Shown here: positions 1 through 10,379 of the stretch, piece by piece | Layout of the letters: each line of letters starts with the position of its first letter | How positions within the stretch are numbered: position 1 is the first letter of the stretch | The notes under the pieces: generated by a model | What the model was told of the DNA's origin: nothing | The model's database searches: none | What the model saw: the letters and a program-made list of their open reading frames with translations, nothing else | Program-made: the position numbers and the translations under genes | Source: Arion vulgaris | Taxonomy: Eukaryota; Mollusca; Gastropoda; Stylommatophora; Arionidae | DNA length: 64,000 nucleotides | Assembly (NCBI GenBank): GCA_020796225.1 | Contig: CM036755.1 | Coordinates: 41,042,306 to 41,106,305 of the forward strand | Direction: 5' to 3'

Positions 1-337
1 CTTATTTGTAACATTACCAGTTTTCTTATTTGTAACATCAGCTCAGTTTTCTTATTTGTAGCATTTGCCAGTTTTCTTATTTGTAACATTAGTTAGTTTT
101 ATTATTTGTAACATCAGCCAGTTTTCTTATTTGTAACATTAGCCAGTTTTCTTATTTGTAACATTAGTCAGTTTTCTTATTTGTAACATTAGTCAGTTTT
201 CTTATTTGTAACATTAGCCAGTTTTATTATTTGTAGCATTAGTCAGTTTTCTTATTTGTAACATTAGTCAGTTTTGTTATTTGTAACATTAGTCAGTTTT
301 CTTATTTGTAACATTAGTCAGTTTTATTTGATTTTGA
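1..337. repeat. 25-bp tandem array, cut by window edge
   Basis: About 13 copies of a 25-bp unit containing TTATTTGTAACATTAG, with single-base variants. The array is already running at base 1, so its left border is outside the window. Confidence 0.95.
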
Positions 338-340
338 GCT

Positions 341-715
341 TATCTTCTTCTTTTCTCTTATCCTGTTTTGCCTTACAGCGTTAAGATCAGAAGAGATTTC
401 AGAACGGTTTTTGCGTGCGTTTGATTCATAGTATTGTTCCCCCTGCCTCTGTTATCTCTGAGATCTATCTTTTTTCGAGGGTGGCCTTTTGCTTTGTATC
501 CGTTGTAAAGGAGCAGCATTGCTCTTTGAGGTGCACTGTCTGTTGGTAATCTGCTTATGTGCCGAACCATTTAATTTGTTGTTTCTTGATGAAGTTTAGT
601 ACTGATGTTGTACCCACTTTTTTCCTGATGTCTTCATTTCTCAACCGTTCGCTTCATGATACTCCCAACATTTTGCGTAGACACTTCATCTCTGTCGTGA
701 CTAGTTGTATTAAAG
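341..715 (-). mobile_element. LINE reverse-transcriptase C-terminal fragment
   Basis: The minus strand encodes IKWFGHISRLPTDSA followed by GYKAKGHPRKK. This matches the conserved tail downstream of the RT domain in many non-LTR retrotransposons (a WFGH block, then a GRPRK block). A closely related copy lies at 28985-29505. No RT catalytic motif is left, so this is a 5'-truncated remnant. Confidence 0.8.
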
Positions 716-744
716 ACGTATATATATATATATATGCATGATTT

Positions 745-1437
745 GATATCACCGACTTATATTAAGTATATACAAAAGTGATTAGTACATGGCAACTTAG
801 ACTTATATTAAGTATATACAAAAGTGATTAGTACATGGCAACTTAGACTTATATTAAGTATATACAAAAGTGATTAGTACATGGTGACTTAGACTTATAT
901 TAAGTATATAACAGTGATTAGTACATGGCAACTAGACTTATATTAAGTATATACAAAGTGATTAGTACACATCAACTGTCAGACTTTATTAGACGTATAT
1001 ACAAAAGTGATTAGTCATGGTCACTAGACTTATATTAAGTATATACAAAAGTGATTAGTACATGACAACTTAGACTTATATTAAGTATATACAAAAGTGA
1101 TTAGTACATGGTGACTTAGACTTATATTAAGTATATACAAAAGTGATTAGTACATGGTGACTTAGACTTATATTAAGTATATACAAAAGTGATTAGTACA
1201 TGGCAACTTAGACTTATATTAAGTATATACAAAAGTGATTAGTACATGGCAACTTAGACTTATATTAAGTATATACAAAAGTGATTAGTACATGGCAACT
1301 TAGACTTATATTAAGTATATACAAAAGTGATTAGTACATGGCAACTTAGACTTATATTAAGTATATACAAAAGTGATTAGTACATGGCATCTTAGACTTA
1401 TATTAAGTATATACAACAGTGATTAGTACATGACAAA
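745..1437. repeat. 46-bp tandem array
   Basis: About 15 copies of a 46-bp unit with the core AAAAGTGATTAGTACATGG. Most copies are near identical; three around 900-1020 are shortened. Confidence 0.95.
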
Positions 1438-1505
1438 CACGTAAAACAAAGTACTTTAGTTTTAAAATACAAAACAATAACAATGCACTGCAACGCTTCG
1501 ACAAA
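1438..1505. repeat. dispersed repeat with GTACT/AACG motif
   Basis: A short segment matching 13147-13260 and 56605-56715 (AAACAAAGTACT, then CAACG and CGACAAAAAG). It sits between two tandem arrays and is truncated. Confidence 0.6.
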
Positions 1506-1995
1506 AAGTGATCAGTACTTCGATTAGTACTCACACGCAGACTGTAACTTCGATTAGTACTTACACGCAGACTGTGTAACGATTATACTCACGCAGACTG
1601 TGTAACTTCGATTAGTACTCACAGCAGACTGTAACTTTGATTAATAACTCACAGCAGACTGAATGTTTAACTTCGACTAGTACTCACAGGCAGACTGAAT
1701 GTTTAACTTCGATTAGTACTCACAGGCAGACTGAATGTTTAACTTCGATTAGTACTCACAGGCAGACTGAATGTTTAACTTCGATAGTACTCACAGGCAG
1801 ACTGAATGTTTAACTTCGATAGTACTACAGGCAGACTGATGTTTAACTTCGATTAGTACTCACAGGCAGACTAGATGTGTTTAACTTCGCATAGTACTCA
1901 CAGGCAGACAGAGTGTTTAACTTCGCATAGTACTCACAGGCAGACTGACAGACTGAGTGTTTAACTTTGATTAGTACTCAGATGCAGACTTAGTG
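1506..1995. repeat. ~36-bp tandem array
   Basis: About 14 imperfect copies containing TTAGTACTCACAGGCAGACT. Unit length varies by small indels. The GATTAGTAC core resembles part of the neighbouring 46-bp unit, so the two arrays may share an origin. Confidence 0.9.
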
Positions 1996-2190
1996 TGTAG
2001 TATTGATTAACACTTATGTACATACATCATATGTTGCTCTGATTATCGCACATACACAAACATACATCGTGAATAACTTTTCATGTTTACACACATACAG
2101 ACAGACATCGTATGTAGCTTTGATGGGTAGCCACTCACAACTTCTGTACTGTGATATATACATAGACATCTGTCAATGCAACGCATTCCT
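1996..2190. other. no gene seen
   Basis: Low-complexity sequence rich in ACATACA with two loosely similar halves. No coding or RNA signal recognised. Confidence 0.5.
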
Positions 2191-2526
2191 AATATTTGAT
2201 CAGAGAGCGAGAGAGAGAGCTCATTGCTAATATTTGATCAGAGAGCAAGAGAGAGAGAGAGAGAGAGCTCATTGCTAATATTTGATCAGAGAGCGAGAGA
2301 GAGAGCTCATTGCTAATATTTGATCAGAGAGCGAGAGAGAGAGAGAGAGAGAGAGCTCATTGCTAATATTTAACCTGAGAGAGAGAGAACTCATTGCTAA
2401 TATGTGACCTGAGAAAGAGAGAGAGAAGAAGAGAGAGAGCGCATTGCTAACATTTGATCCGAGAGAGCTCATTGCTAACATTTGACCTGAGAGAGAGAAA
2501 GAGAGAGAGCTCATTGCTAACATTTG

Positions 2527-2557
<31 letters not shown>

Positions 2558-2795
2558 TGCTCATTGCTAACATTTGATCAGAGAGAGGCTCATGCTAACA
2601 TTTGATCAGAGAGAGAGCTCATTGCTAACATTTGATCAGAGAGAAAGACAGAGAGCTCATTGCTAACATTTGATCAGAGAGAGGAAATGCTCATTGCTAA
2701 CATTTGATCAGAGAGAGTGCTCAGTGCTAACATTTGATCAGAGAGAAGCTCATTGCTAACATTTGATCACAGAGAAAGAAAAGAGAGAGAAATAG
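2190..2795. repeat. GA-rich tandem array
   Basis: About 17 units of 25-55 bp, each holding GCTCATTGCTAACATTTGAT followed by a (GA)n run of variable length. The length variation comes almost entirely from the embedded GA microsatellite. Confidence 0.95.
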
Positions 2796-3140
2796 AGGTA
2801 TTTCCTGACAGTCACATTTAAACATTTTATAGTTCTGTTTCTCATACTTCTAAATTGACCCAAAAGCTCCTATCTGCTTGTATTATTTATACATACTATC
2901 TTGGACACCTTAGATTTCTTGATCAGAGTCAGAAGACAGTCAATAAACTGTGCACATTGTCAACAAGTCAGAAGACAGTCAATAAACTGTGCACATTGTC
3001 TACAATTAATATCATAAATCTGAGTGTATCCTTCGTGACAGTACAGGCAAAACATGAATGTAACATCGAAATAACAGAGACGGTTAAACGACGTCCATTT
3101 CAGAAGACATTTAGTCAAGAGTAAACTGTGCAAGATTTTC
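2796..3140. other. mostly unique stretch with a short duplication
   Basis: Nothing recognisable as a gene. A 30-bp segment containing GAAGACAGTCAATAAACTGT is present twice in tandem near 2930-3000. Confidence 0.5.
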
Positions 3141-3885
3141 AAGCTTATTTCATGTGTGTGAAGTGTATGCTGTTTTTATAGGCATTTATTTCATGTGTGT
3201 ATGTGTGAAGTGAATGCTGTTTTTATAGGCGTTTATTTCATGTGTGTGAAGTGAATGCTGTTTTTATAGGCGTCTGTTTCATGTGTGTGAAGTGAATGCT
3301 GTTTCTATAGGCGTTTATTTCATGTGTGTATGTGTGAAGTGAATGCTGTTTTTATAAATGTTTATTTCATGTGTGTGAAGGAATGCTGTTTTTATAGACG
3401 TTTATTTCATGCGTTTGAAGTGAATGTTGTTTTTATATTCGTTTATTACGTGTGTAAGTGAACGCTGTTTATAGAAGTTTATTCCATGTTCGGGAAGTGA
3501 ATGCTGTTTTATAGAGGTTTATTTCATGTTTGAGAAGTGAATGCTGTTTTATAAAACTTTATTTCATGTTTGTGAAGTGAATGCTGTTTTAAGTTTATTC
3601 ATGTTTGTGAAGTGAATGATGTTTGTGAAGTGAATGCTGTTTTTTAATAGATGTTTATTTTATGTTTGTGAAGTGAATGCTGTTTTCATAGATGTTTATT
3701 TTATGTTTGTAGTAAGCTGTTTTTATAGATGTTTATTTTATGTTTGTGAAGTGAATGCTGTTTTCATAGATGTTTATTTTATGTTTGTGAAGTGAATGCT
3801 GTTTTCATAGATGTTTATTTTATGTTTGTGAAGTGAATGCTGTTTTCATAGATGTTTATTTTATGTTTGTGAAGTGAATAGTATT
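3140..3885. repeat. ~40-bp tandem array
   Basis: About 18 copies of a unit containing GTGAAGTGAATGCTGTTTT and TTTATTTCATG. The left half carries TTTCATGTGTG and the right half TTTTATGTTTG, so two sub-families are arranged in blocks. Confidence 0.95.
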
Positions 3886-4260
3886 CTCCGTTACATTTAT
3901 GTTTTGAGAACATCGATTCTGCCATCATCATCATCATCATCATCATCAAGTGCCGTACCAGAAATCCTAGGTTATCATATTCCTTAACAACTCTCTTGTC
4001 TCTTGTACTAATTTTAAGTTCTGATACCGTTTTCATACCGTGCCTCAAGTATTAGAATGTCCCTTGCGAAACGTCACATTCATCACACCGAGTCTCAATC
4101 ACTGAAGCGTGCTCTCTCTCTCTCTCTCTCGCGATCTCCAGTTAGACTGATGTACCAGATTTTCTCATAAATTCTGCTGTTGTTATCATGGACACCGTCC
4201 CTCCGTACATATTTTCATTAATCTCGGTATTTTTCGGCCAGGTTTCGTTTCTCAGGCCTG
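3886..4260. other. no gene; (ATC)n and (TC)n tracts
   Basis: Contains an (ATC)n run near 3925-3949, a tail typical of several LINE copies in this window, and a (TC)n run near 4112-4130. No coding region supported. Confidence 0.5.
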
Positions 4261-5385
4261 CTAGCAATTAGCAGTCTTGCAGTAGGTGCTCTGTCGTCAT
4301 GTCCGCCTTCTCGCAGTGGCACAGGCTAGTTTTGCCACTTTTCAATTTGTTGAACATGTGGGCCCGAAGTATATAGCCAGTACGAGGCGAATATAACAAC
4401 TTGTCTGCTACGGGACAGACCATAGCACCCATCTTTGACGCTGTGTTGGGGGTGGTCTTGCTACGGGACAAACCATAGCACCCATCTTTGACGCTGTGTT
4501 GGGGGTGGTCTTGCTACGGGACAGACCATAGCACCCATCTTTGACGCTGTGTTGGGGGTGATCTTGCTAGGGACAAACCATAGCACCCATCTTTGACGCT
4601 GTGTTGGGGGTGGTCTTGCTACGGGACAGACCATAGTACCCATCTTTGACGCTGTGTTGGGGGTGGTCTTGCTACGGGACAGACCATAGTACCCATCTTT
4701 GACGCTGTGTTGGGGGTGGTCTTGCTACGGGACAGACCATAGCACCCATCTTTGACGCTGTGTTGGGGTGGTCTTGCTACGGACAAACCATAGCACCCAT
4801 CTTTGACGCTGTGTTGGGTGGTCTTCTACGGGACAGACCATAGCACCCATCTTTGACGCTGTGTTGGGGTGGTCTTGCTGACAGACCATAGACCCACTGA
4901 CTTGTGGGTCTCAGGACAAACCATAGCACCCATCTTTGACGCTGTGTTGGGGGTGGTCTTGCTACGGGACAGACCATAGCACCCATCTTTGACGCTGTGT
5001 TGGGGGTGGTCTTCTGGACAGACCATAGCACCCATCTTTGACGCTGTGTTGGGGGTGGTCTTGCTACGGGACAAACCATAGCACCCATCTTTGACGCTGT
5101 GTTGGGGGTGGTCTTGCTACGGGACAGACCATAGCACCCATCTTTGGCACTGTGTTGGGGGTGGTCTTGCACGCACCCACTTTTCTCTATATCACCATCC
5201 GATGGTTGTTTTAGCCTCCTCGTAGGTGATTTCGTAATCAGTCTGCGGCAGTCGCCCTCCTGCCTTCGCCAGCTTGTCTGTCTCTTCGTTTCCGCTTATA
5301 TTACAGTGTGATGGGATCCACTGTATGACTGTGCGTGAAGCGTGTTCGAGGATTAGGCATTAAGTTTAGACATGCCAGACAGTAT
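4261..5385 (-). mobile_element. LINE RNase H domain and C-terminal zinc knuckle, split by an array
   Basis: The minus strand starts with an RNase H C-terminal block (QWIPSHCNISGNEETDKLAK, near 5340-5275). It continues through YREKWVRARPPPTQ, enters the 53-bp array, and leaves it as LLYSPRTGYILRAHMFNKLK followed by CHCEKADMTTEHLLQDC near 4265. That last block is the C-x-C...H...C knuckle found at the end of many RNase H-bearing LINE polyproteins. The element is inactive: the 5' part is missing and the array shifts the frame. Confidence 0.85.
4400..5176. repeat. 53-bp tandem array inside a LINE
   Basis: About 14 copies of a 53-bp unit containing CACCCATCTTTGACGCTGTG. The unit is a segment of the LINE coding sequence that flanks it on both sides. 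Some copies have lost 5-10 bp. Confidence 0.95.
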
Positions 5386-5960
5386 CGTCTTCGTGGTAGA
5401 GAGAAGATATACTAATCAGCCTCTCACGGGTACGGTGAGCAAATGGACTTTGGGATGGCTGTTGTAGCGAAGGACGGAACACAAATGGGAATGCCCAATG
5501 TGTCATGACTTCGATCGCATAAAATAACATAACAGCCCGACTGAAAAGCTTTATGTCTCTTTCAAGTTGTCCGGCCTCTTCTAGCGTCATGTTTAATGTT
5601 TCTTTGATGTTGTTCGAGCTCTTCTAGCGTCATGTTTAATGTTTGATGTCAGTTGTCCGGCCTCTTCTAGGTCATGAATGTTTCTTGATTTCAGTTGTCG
5701 GCCTCTCAGCGTCATGTTAATGGTCTTTGGGGTGTTCGTTGTCCGGCTTCGGTCATTTTAATGTTTGATGTTCATTGTCTGACCCTTCGACGCATTTAAT
5801 GTACGATATTCAGTGTCCGCCCTAGCGTCATGTTTATGTTCTTTGATGTTCAGTTGTCCGGCCTCTTCTAGCGTCATGTTTAATGTTTCTTTGATGTTCT
5901 GCTGCAACCTTCGTCTTGGTCGTCCCTCCCTGCCTCGTGTTCCAGGAACCATGCATTCCA
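5386..5960 (-). mobile_element. LINE 3' end with internal tandem copies
   Basis: The minus strand encodes REGRPRRRLQQNIKETLNMT followed by LEEAGQL, a typical post-RT tail of non-LTR elements. From about 5575 to 5905 a ~48-bp part of that tail (core TCTTCTAGCGTCATGTTTAA) is repeated about seven times with many indels. Confidence 0.75.
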
Positions 5961-5999
5961 TTACCTTTCTTTCAAGACCACTATGGATTGTATATACCT

Positions 6000-6110
6000 T
6001 ACCAAGATATTAAAATAAAAGGTAAAGTAAAGGAACCCTTTCATACCTCGTGGTATATAGAGCAATACAGTGCATTGTCATTGTTTTTGTATTTGTGTTT
6101 TGTGTTTGTG
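6000..6110. repeat. dispersed repeat shared with 51.0 kb
   Basis: AAAGGAACCCTTTCATA, GTGGTATATAG and CAATACAGTG recur in the same order at about 51025-51085. Family unknown. Confidence 0.6.
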
Positions 6111-6179
6111 TAAAACTACACTACTTTGTTATTATGTGTTTCGCCAGTTTATATTGTTTTACTGTAGTCTCCCCTTTTA

Positions 6180-7235
6180 TCGAGAATCTTTTCTTATGAA
6201 TTTTGATCGGGCAACGGCTTCAGCTGCTATTCTCCATGTTGTATTATCCATGTTGTATTCTCCATGTTGTATTCTCCATGTTGAACTGGCAAGGTTCTTT
6301 TAGGTGCTCATATTGAACACGGGACCTAAGTTTTATCGTGCCCTGTTAGGTACTCTATCTTACCTATACTGAAGTTTTATCATGCCCTGCTAGGTACTCT
6401 ATCTTACCTATACTGAAGTTTTATCATGCCCTGCTAGGTACTCTATCTTACCTATACTGAAGTTTTATCATGCCCTGCTAGGTACTCTATCTTACCTATA
6501 CTGAAGTTTTATCATGCCCTGCTAGGTACTCTATCTTACCTATACTGAAGTTTTATCATGCCCTGCTAGGTACTCTATCTTACCTATACTGAAGTTTTAT
6601 CATGCCCTGCTAGGTACTCTATCTTACCTATACTGAAGTTTTATCATGCCCTGTTAGGTACTCTATCTTACCTATACTGAAGTTTTATCATGCCCTGCTA
6701 GGTACTCTATCTTACCTATACTGAAGTTTTATCATGCCCTGCTAGGTACTCTATCTTACCTATACTGAAGTTTTATCATGCCCTGTTAGGTACTCTATCT
6801 TACCTATACTGAAGTTTTATCATGCCCTGCTAGGTACTCTATCTTACCTATACTGAAGTTTTATCATGCCCTGCTAGGTACTCTATCTTACCTATACTGA
6901 AGTTTTATCATGCCCTGTTAGGTACTCTATCTTACCTATACTGAAGTTTTATCATGCCCTGCTAGGTACTCTATCTTACCTATACTGAAGTTTTATCATG
7001 CCCTGTTAGGTACTCTATCTTACCTATACTGAAGTTTTATCATGCCCTGTTAGGTACTCTATCTTACCTATACTGAAGTTTTATCGTCCGTCTCCGATAG
7101 GACTAGGTACTCTATCTCACCTATACTTAGATCACGGATCTCTGGACAAAATATCCAGATGGCTCACGAGGAGCGAACCTGGTACCTTTGGCTCGAGAGA
7201 CAAACACCTAACCTGTATGCCACAGATACCCCAAA
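6180..7235 (-). mobile_element. SINE-B copy, minus strand, expanded by an internal array
   Basis: The left end (GGTTCTTTTAGGTGCTCA) and right end (GTCCGTCTCCGATAGGACTA, then CCACAGATACCCC) match SINE-B copies at 25435-25885 and 27690-28205. A 44-bp piece of the element is repeated about 17 times between them. The tRNA-like promoter end is on the right, so the copy is on the minus strand. Confidence 0.8.
6345..7085. repeat. 44-bp tandem array inside SINE-B
   Basis: About 17 very similar copies containing GCTAGGTACTCTATCTTACC. The source sequence, TAGGTACTCTATCTCACCTA, is still present in the SINE flank at about 7105-7125. Confidence 0.95.
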
Positions 7236-7239
7236 CTAT

Positions 7240-7385
7240 TGAATGATAAATAAAAGCAGCATGTGGCCACACCTGTCGACCTGAAAACTAAGCTTTGGTG
7301 ACACCTGACAGACCTGAAACCGACCGCCCAGTTTGTGGTCGACAGTAAATTAAGCGCAAGACCAGAGATCGCAGAAGAAGAAGAA
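7240..7385. repeat. dispersed repeat shared with 49.7 kb
   Basis: GTCGACCTGAAAACTAA, ACCTGACA and CCCAGTTTGTG recur in order at about 49740-49865. The left neighbour is SINE-B and the right is a LINE fragment. Family unknown. Confidence 0.6.
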
Positions 7386-7489
7386 TGATAATTATGTATT
7401 ACTGACATCCATATGTTATCATGGTAAAACTCCATGTCTTCACAATGTTTACTTTTGTTTTATTGTTTATTTTGTATGTCGTATTTAGA

Positions 7490-8215
7490 GGTTGCCAATC
7501 TCCAGAAACTCATGTGGATCTACTGTCCTGGACATGAGGGTGTTCGCGACCAGCAAGAACGACCGTCTTGCAACGAATACATCGATTGTTGGGGAGTTTA
7601 TGATGGATATGAGGGGAATGTTCTTCGGTCTATTGGCAACTTACTGTTGGATGGATATGAGGAATGTTCTTCGGTCTTTTCAACTACTGTTGGATGGATT
7701 AGAAATGTTCTTCAGTTTATTGGCAACTTACTGTTGGATGGATATGAGGGGAATGTTCTTCAGTTTATTGGCAACTTACTGTTGGATGGATATGAGGGGA
7801 ATGTTCTTCAGTTTATTGGCAACTTACTGTTGGATGGATATGAGGGGAATGTTCTTCAGTTTATTGGCAACTTACTGTTGGATGGATATGAGGGGAATGT
7901 TCTTCAGTTTATTGGCAACTTACTGTTGGATGAGGACACTAACATTGACTTGGAATCAATCCAACGATTTATGGAGTTCCAGGTTGTATAAGTAAAGCAT
8001 TAGCCATGGGCCATTAACTCCTCAGGTTCCGTCCACTTGTCCTACATCGCCTAACAGTGGTATAAGGCAGTAAAACAGTTACAAGTAGAGTGGGATGCTT
8101 GTCGGGCAGAGTGAGGAGCGTGTTTAACCAGCGAGCACTGGGACCATCAGCATATAAACCTTGACGTTTGTGGGAGGCAGAGAACCTATAGGGCTGCAGG
8201 AAGTACGCATATTTT
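7490..8215 (+). mobile_element. RNase H-family LINE, C-terminal part
   Basis: WIYCPGHEGVRD is the RNase H final block (normally PGHxGxxxNExAD) with its Asn/Asp part degraded. It is followed by VLQFIGNLLLDEDTNIDLES, which also occurs in the relative at 61195-61500 (ILQSLDDLLLDEDIDVESIQ). After 8030 sequence similar to 45060-45240 continues (GTGTTTAACCAGCGAGCA). Confidence 0.75.
7605..7935 (+). repeat. 48-bp tandem array inside a LINE
   Basis: About seven copies of a 48-bp (16-codon) unit encoding FIGNLLLDGYEGNVLQ on the + strand. The unit is a piece of the post-RNase H segment of the LINE that contains it, and the frame stays open. Confidence 0.95.
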
Positions 8216-8235
8216 CTCCTACAAAAAATAAATAA

Positions 8236-8490
8236 TAAAACAGTCCGGAACGGAACTGATAGGAAAAACAGTACGGAACGGAACTGATAGGAAAAACAGT
8301 ACGGAACGGAACTGATAGGAAAAACAGTACGGAACGGAACTGATAGGAAAAACAGTACGGAACGGAACTGATAGGAAAAACAGTACGGAACAGAACTGAT
8401 AGGAAAAACAGTACGGAACGGAACTGATAGGAAAAACAGTACGGAACGGAACTGATAGGAAAAACAGTACGGAACAGAACTGATAGGAAA
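8236..8490. repeat. 28-bp tandem array
   Basis: Nine copies of a 28-bp unit (core AACAGTACGGAACGGAACTG) with only one or two variable bases. No source element recognised. Translations of the minus strand (FLSVPFRTV) are array shadows. Confidence 0.95.
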
Positions 8491-8649
8491 ATAAAGATAA
8501 GAATAATAAAAGCATGCATATGCCCAGTGACAACCTTTAGGTGGGAAGCATGGGCACTTAATAATGTAGTGGAAAAACATGTGCATTTGAATATAAATGT
8601 TACAGAAGAGTTCTTCGTATATCATAGACAGAGAAGAGAACAAATAGAT
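8491..8649. other. no feature recognised
   Basis: Unique-looking sequence between an array and a LINE tail. Nothing supported. Confidence 0.4.
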
Positions 8650-8950
8650 CTACCAAGAACTTAAAAACATAGAAAACTGGCTGATGCTACAAATAAGAAA
8701 GAAAAATTGAGATATTTTGGACATATAAAAAGACACAAAGGGTTGGAGAAGACTATCATGAAAGAAGGAATACTGGCAAAGAGAAGAAGAGGAAGACCAA
8801 GGAGAAGAAGAATTCATGATGTAACTATGGTTTGAGCATGACGTTTGCAGAGTTGGGACAGCTGGCTTATGTGAGAGAAATAAATTCCGAAGGATTGTTA
8901 AGTTGGTAAAGTTCTGCTCAGGACAAGCTACTTGATGATGATGATTCCTC
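8650..8950 (+). mobile_element. LINE 3' end with (GAT)n tail
   Basis: The + strand encodes LRYFGHIKRHKGLEKTIMKE followed by KRRRGRPRRRRIHDV. This is the conserved C-terminus of an RTE/CR1-like reverse transcriptase. The copy ends in GATGATGATGATT. Only the last ~100 codons remain, with stops in the final part. Confidence 0.85.
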
Positions 8951-8969
8951 CTTCATATTATTCTTATTA

Positions 8970-9078
8970 CCTAACGTATATACACATACACTGTTTCAGC
9001 ACGGCGGATGACGTAAGAAGAGCTTGATCGCTGATGCTAAATTTGTATTACCTAACGTATATTCACATACTTTTTCAG
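8970..9078 (+). repeat. outlying copy of the 81-bp splice-site repeat
   Basis: Holds intron-like TTACCTAACGTATATACACA, an acceptor (CTGTTTCAG, last G at 8999), 46 bases of TH exon V1, then a second intron-like stretch ending in TTTTTCAG at 9078. In this copy the exon codon TGG reads TGA. The LINE at 9079-9962 separates it from the remaining copies. Confidence 0.9.
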
Positions 9079-9962
9079 CCGATGGGTCAGGTCGAGGACT
9101 GTATTGAACAGGTGTGTACACTTGAAGACATTGATCCCGGTGAAGAATGGATACCAGTGCCAACAGGAATCGATACATCTTTTTCTGTATGCATCAAACT
9201 TGTAAAGAATGCAGGCAACACAACCCACTTGTTGTGGAGGCAAAGGTTCAGGCATTAATTTCTGAGAACGCATCTGAGCATGATGTAATCATTTATACGG
9301 ATGGTTCGGTGATTCGAAATGTGCGGAGCTCGTGGGCTTTCACTGCTCAGGTCGGAGGTGATGTTGTGAAGGAAGACAGTGGTGGTTTTGCCGTGACTAC
9401 GAGCAGTCTCACTATGGAAATCATGGCGGTTACTAAAGCGATGGTTTGGCTGGAATCACAGACTTTTATCCAGCATGTTTTCTCAGTGACTCAATGAGTA
9501 TGCTCAGGAAGATTGAAACAGGATGGACTAGGAGACATTGGATGGAGTCGCTGGGAGGTCTAAGCTGACAAAGATCACTTTTATTTTTGTGCCAGGGCAT
9601 GCAGTTGTAAGAGGGAATGAGCGTGCGGATAGGTTTGCAGGTATTTCTGCTGTACAAAGCGGGCGAGCAATGGACCAGGCTGATATTATAAATTCCTTAA
9701 GGGAGAGAGGACGTGTACATGATTCACGTAATAGCGACGAATCCACAACACTAACCAGACTGCAAGAACTCAAAGTTAAGTGTGGTGTAGCTCGACAAGA
9801 ACGCTATGCTGGCAGACAAAGAAGAATTGTAAACCAACAAAGAACCGGTGTCGTTAGTCACCACACGCTGAGGACATACTGGAGAGAGAGATCGGAGCAC
9901 TTATGGACTAATTTTTTCGACGTGCAGTGATGGTGATCCGCCGACTAAACTAAACTAAACTA
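9079..9962 (+). mobile_element. LINE RNase H fragment inserted at a duplicated splice acceptor
   Basis: The + strand encodes an RNase H domain in two frames. IIYTDGSVIRNVRSSWAF (first Asp) and SSLTMEIMAVTKAM (Glu) come first. After a frameshift near 9490 come FVPGHAVVRGNERADRFAG (His/Asn/Asp) and the C-terminal YAGRQRRIVNQQRTGVVSHH and RSEHLW. The 3' end is (CTAAA)n-like. The 6-bp sequence TTTCAG flanks it on both sides (9073-9078 and 9963-9968), a probable target-site duplication placed exactly on the acceptor. No RT domain is present. Confidence 0.85.
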
Positions 9963-10130
9963 TTTCAGCACGGCGGATGGCGTAAGAAGAGCTTGATCGC
10001 TGATGCTAAATTTGTATTAACTAACGTATATACACATACACTGTTTCAGCACGGCGGATGACGTAAGAAGAACTTGATCGCTGATGCTAAATTTGTATTA
10101 ACTAACGTATATTCACATACACTATTTCAG
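9963..10130 (+). repeat. 81-bp tandem copies of the TH exon V1 acceptor
   Basis: Two complete 81-bp units. Their acceptors end at 9968 and 10049 and the genuine one at 10130, so spacing is exactly 81. Each unit has about 35 bp of intron end (GTATATACACATACACTGTT), TTTCAG, and the first 46 bases of exon V1. The copy from 10050 has TGA where exon V1 has TGG, so use of either upstream acceptor would give an early stop. Confidence 0.95.
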
Positions 10131-10367
10131 CACGGCGGATGGCGTAAGAAGAGCTTGATCGCTGATGCTAAATTTGAAACAGCAGCTAATAAGGAGTTCA
10201 AGAAACAGGAGCGTAGACTCAGCAAAACTGACTCATTTGGAGATGAAGAAGGATTCGCCCCTGGACTTTTATCGGACGATTTCCCAGAAGAATTTTCTGC
10301 CTTCAACCTTGTTGTGACATTTATGGAAGGTACTGTCAGCTTGGCCAAGATCATTAGACTTTTTGAG
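10131..10367 (+). CDS. TH: tyrosine hydroxylase, exon V1 (phosphorylation segment and start of ACT domain)
   Basis: A 79-codon exon in phase 0 at both ends, with acceptor ACTATTTCAG and donor GAG|GTTAGT (a non-consensus +3 T). It encodes HGGWRKKSLIADAKFETAAN, which aligns with the TH N-terminal segment around vertebrate Ser40 (RRQSLIEDA), the classic PKA site. A second basophilic site follows (QERRLSKTDS). The end, NLVVTFMEGTVSLAKIIRLF, starts the ACT-like regulatory domain. TH makes L-DOPA from tyrosine and is the entry enzyme of catecholamine synthesis. GAG joins in phase to exon V2. The start-codon exon is not found; it may be upstream of the window or unrecognised within it. Identity to TH rather than tryptophan or phenylalanine hydroxylase rests mainly on exon V7. 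Confidence 0.93.
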
Positions 10368-10379
10368 GTTAGTAGTGAT

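Noticed and set aside
1..8969. First coding exon of TH upstream of V1
   Set aside because: No open stretch beginning with Met, ending in phase 0 at a good donor and resembling a TH N-terminus could be supported. This region is poorly conserved, so absence is not proven.
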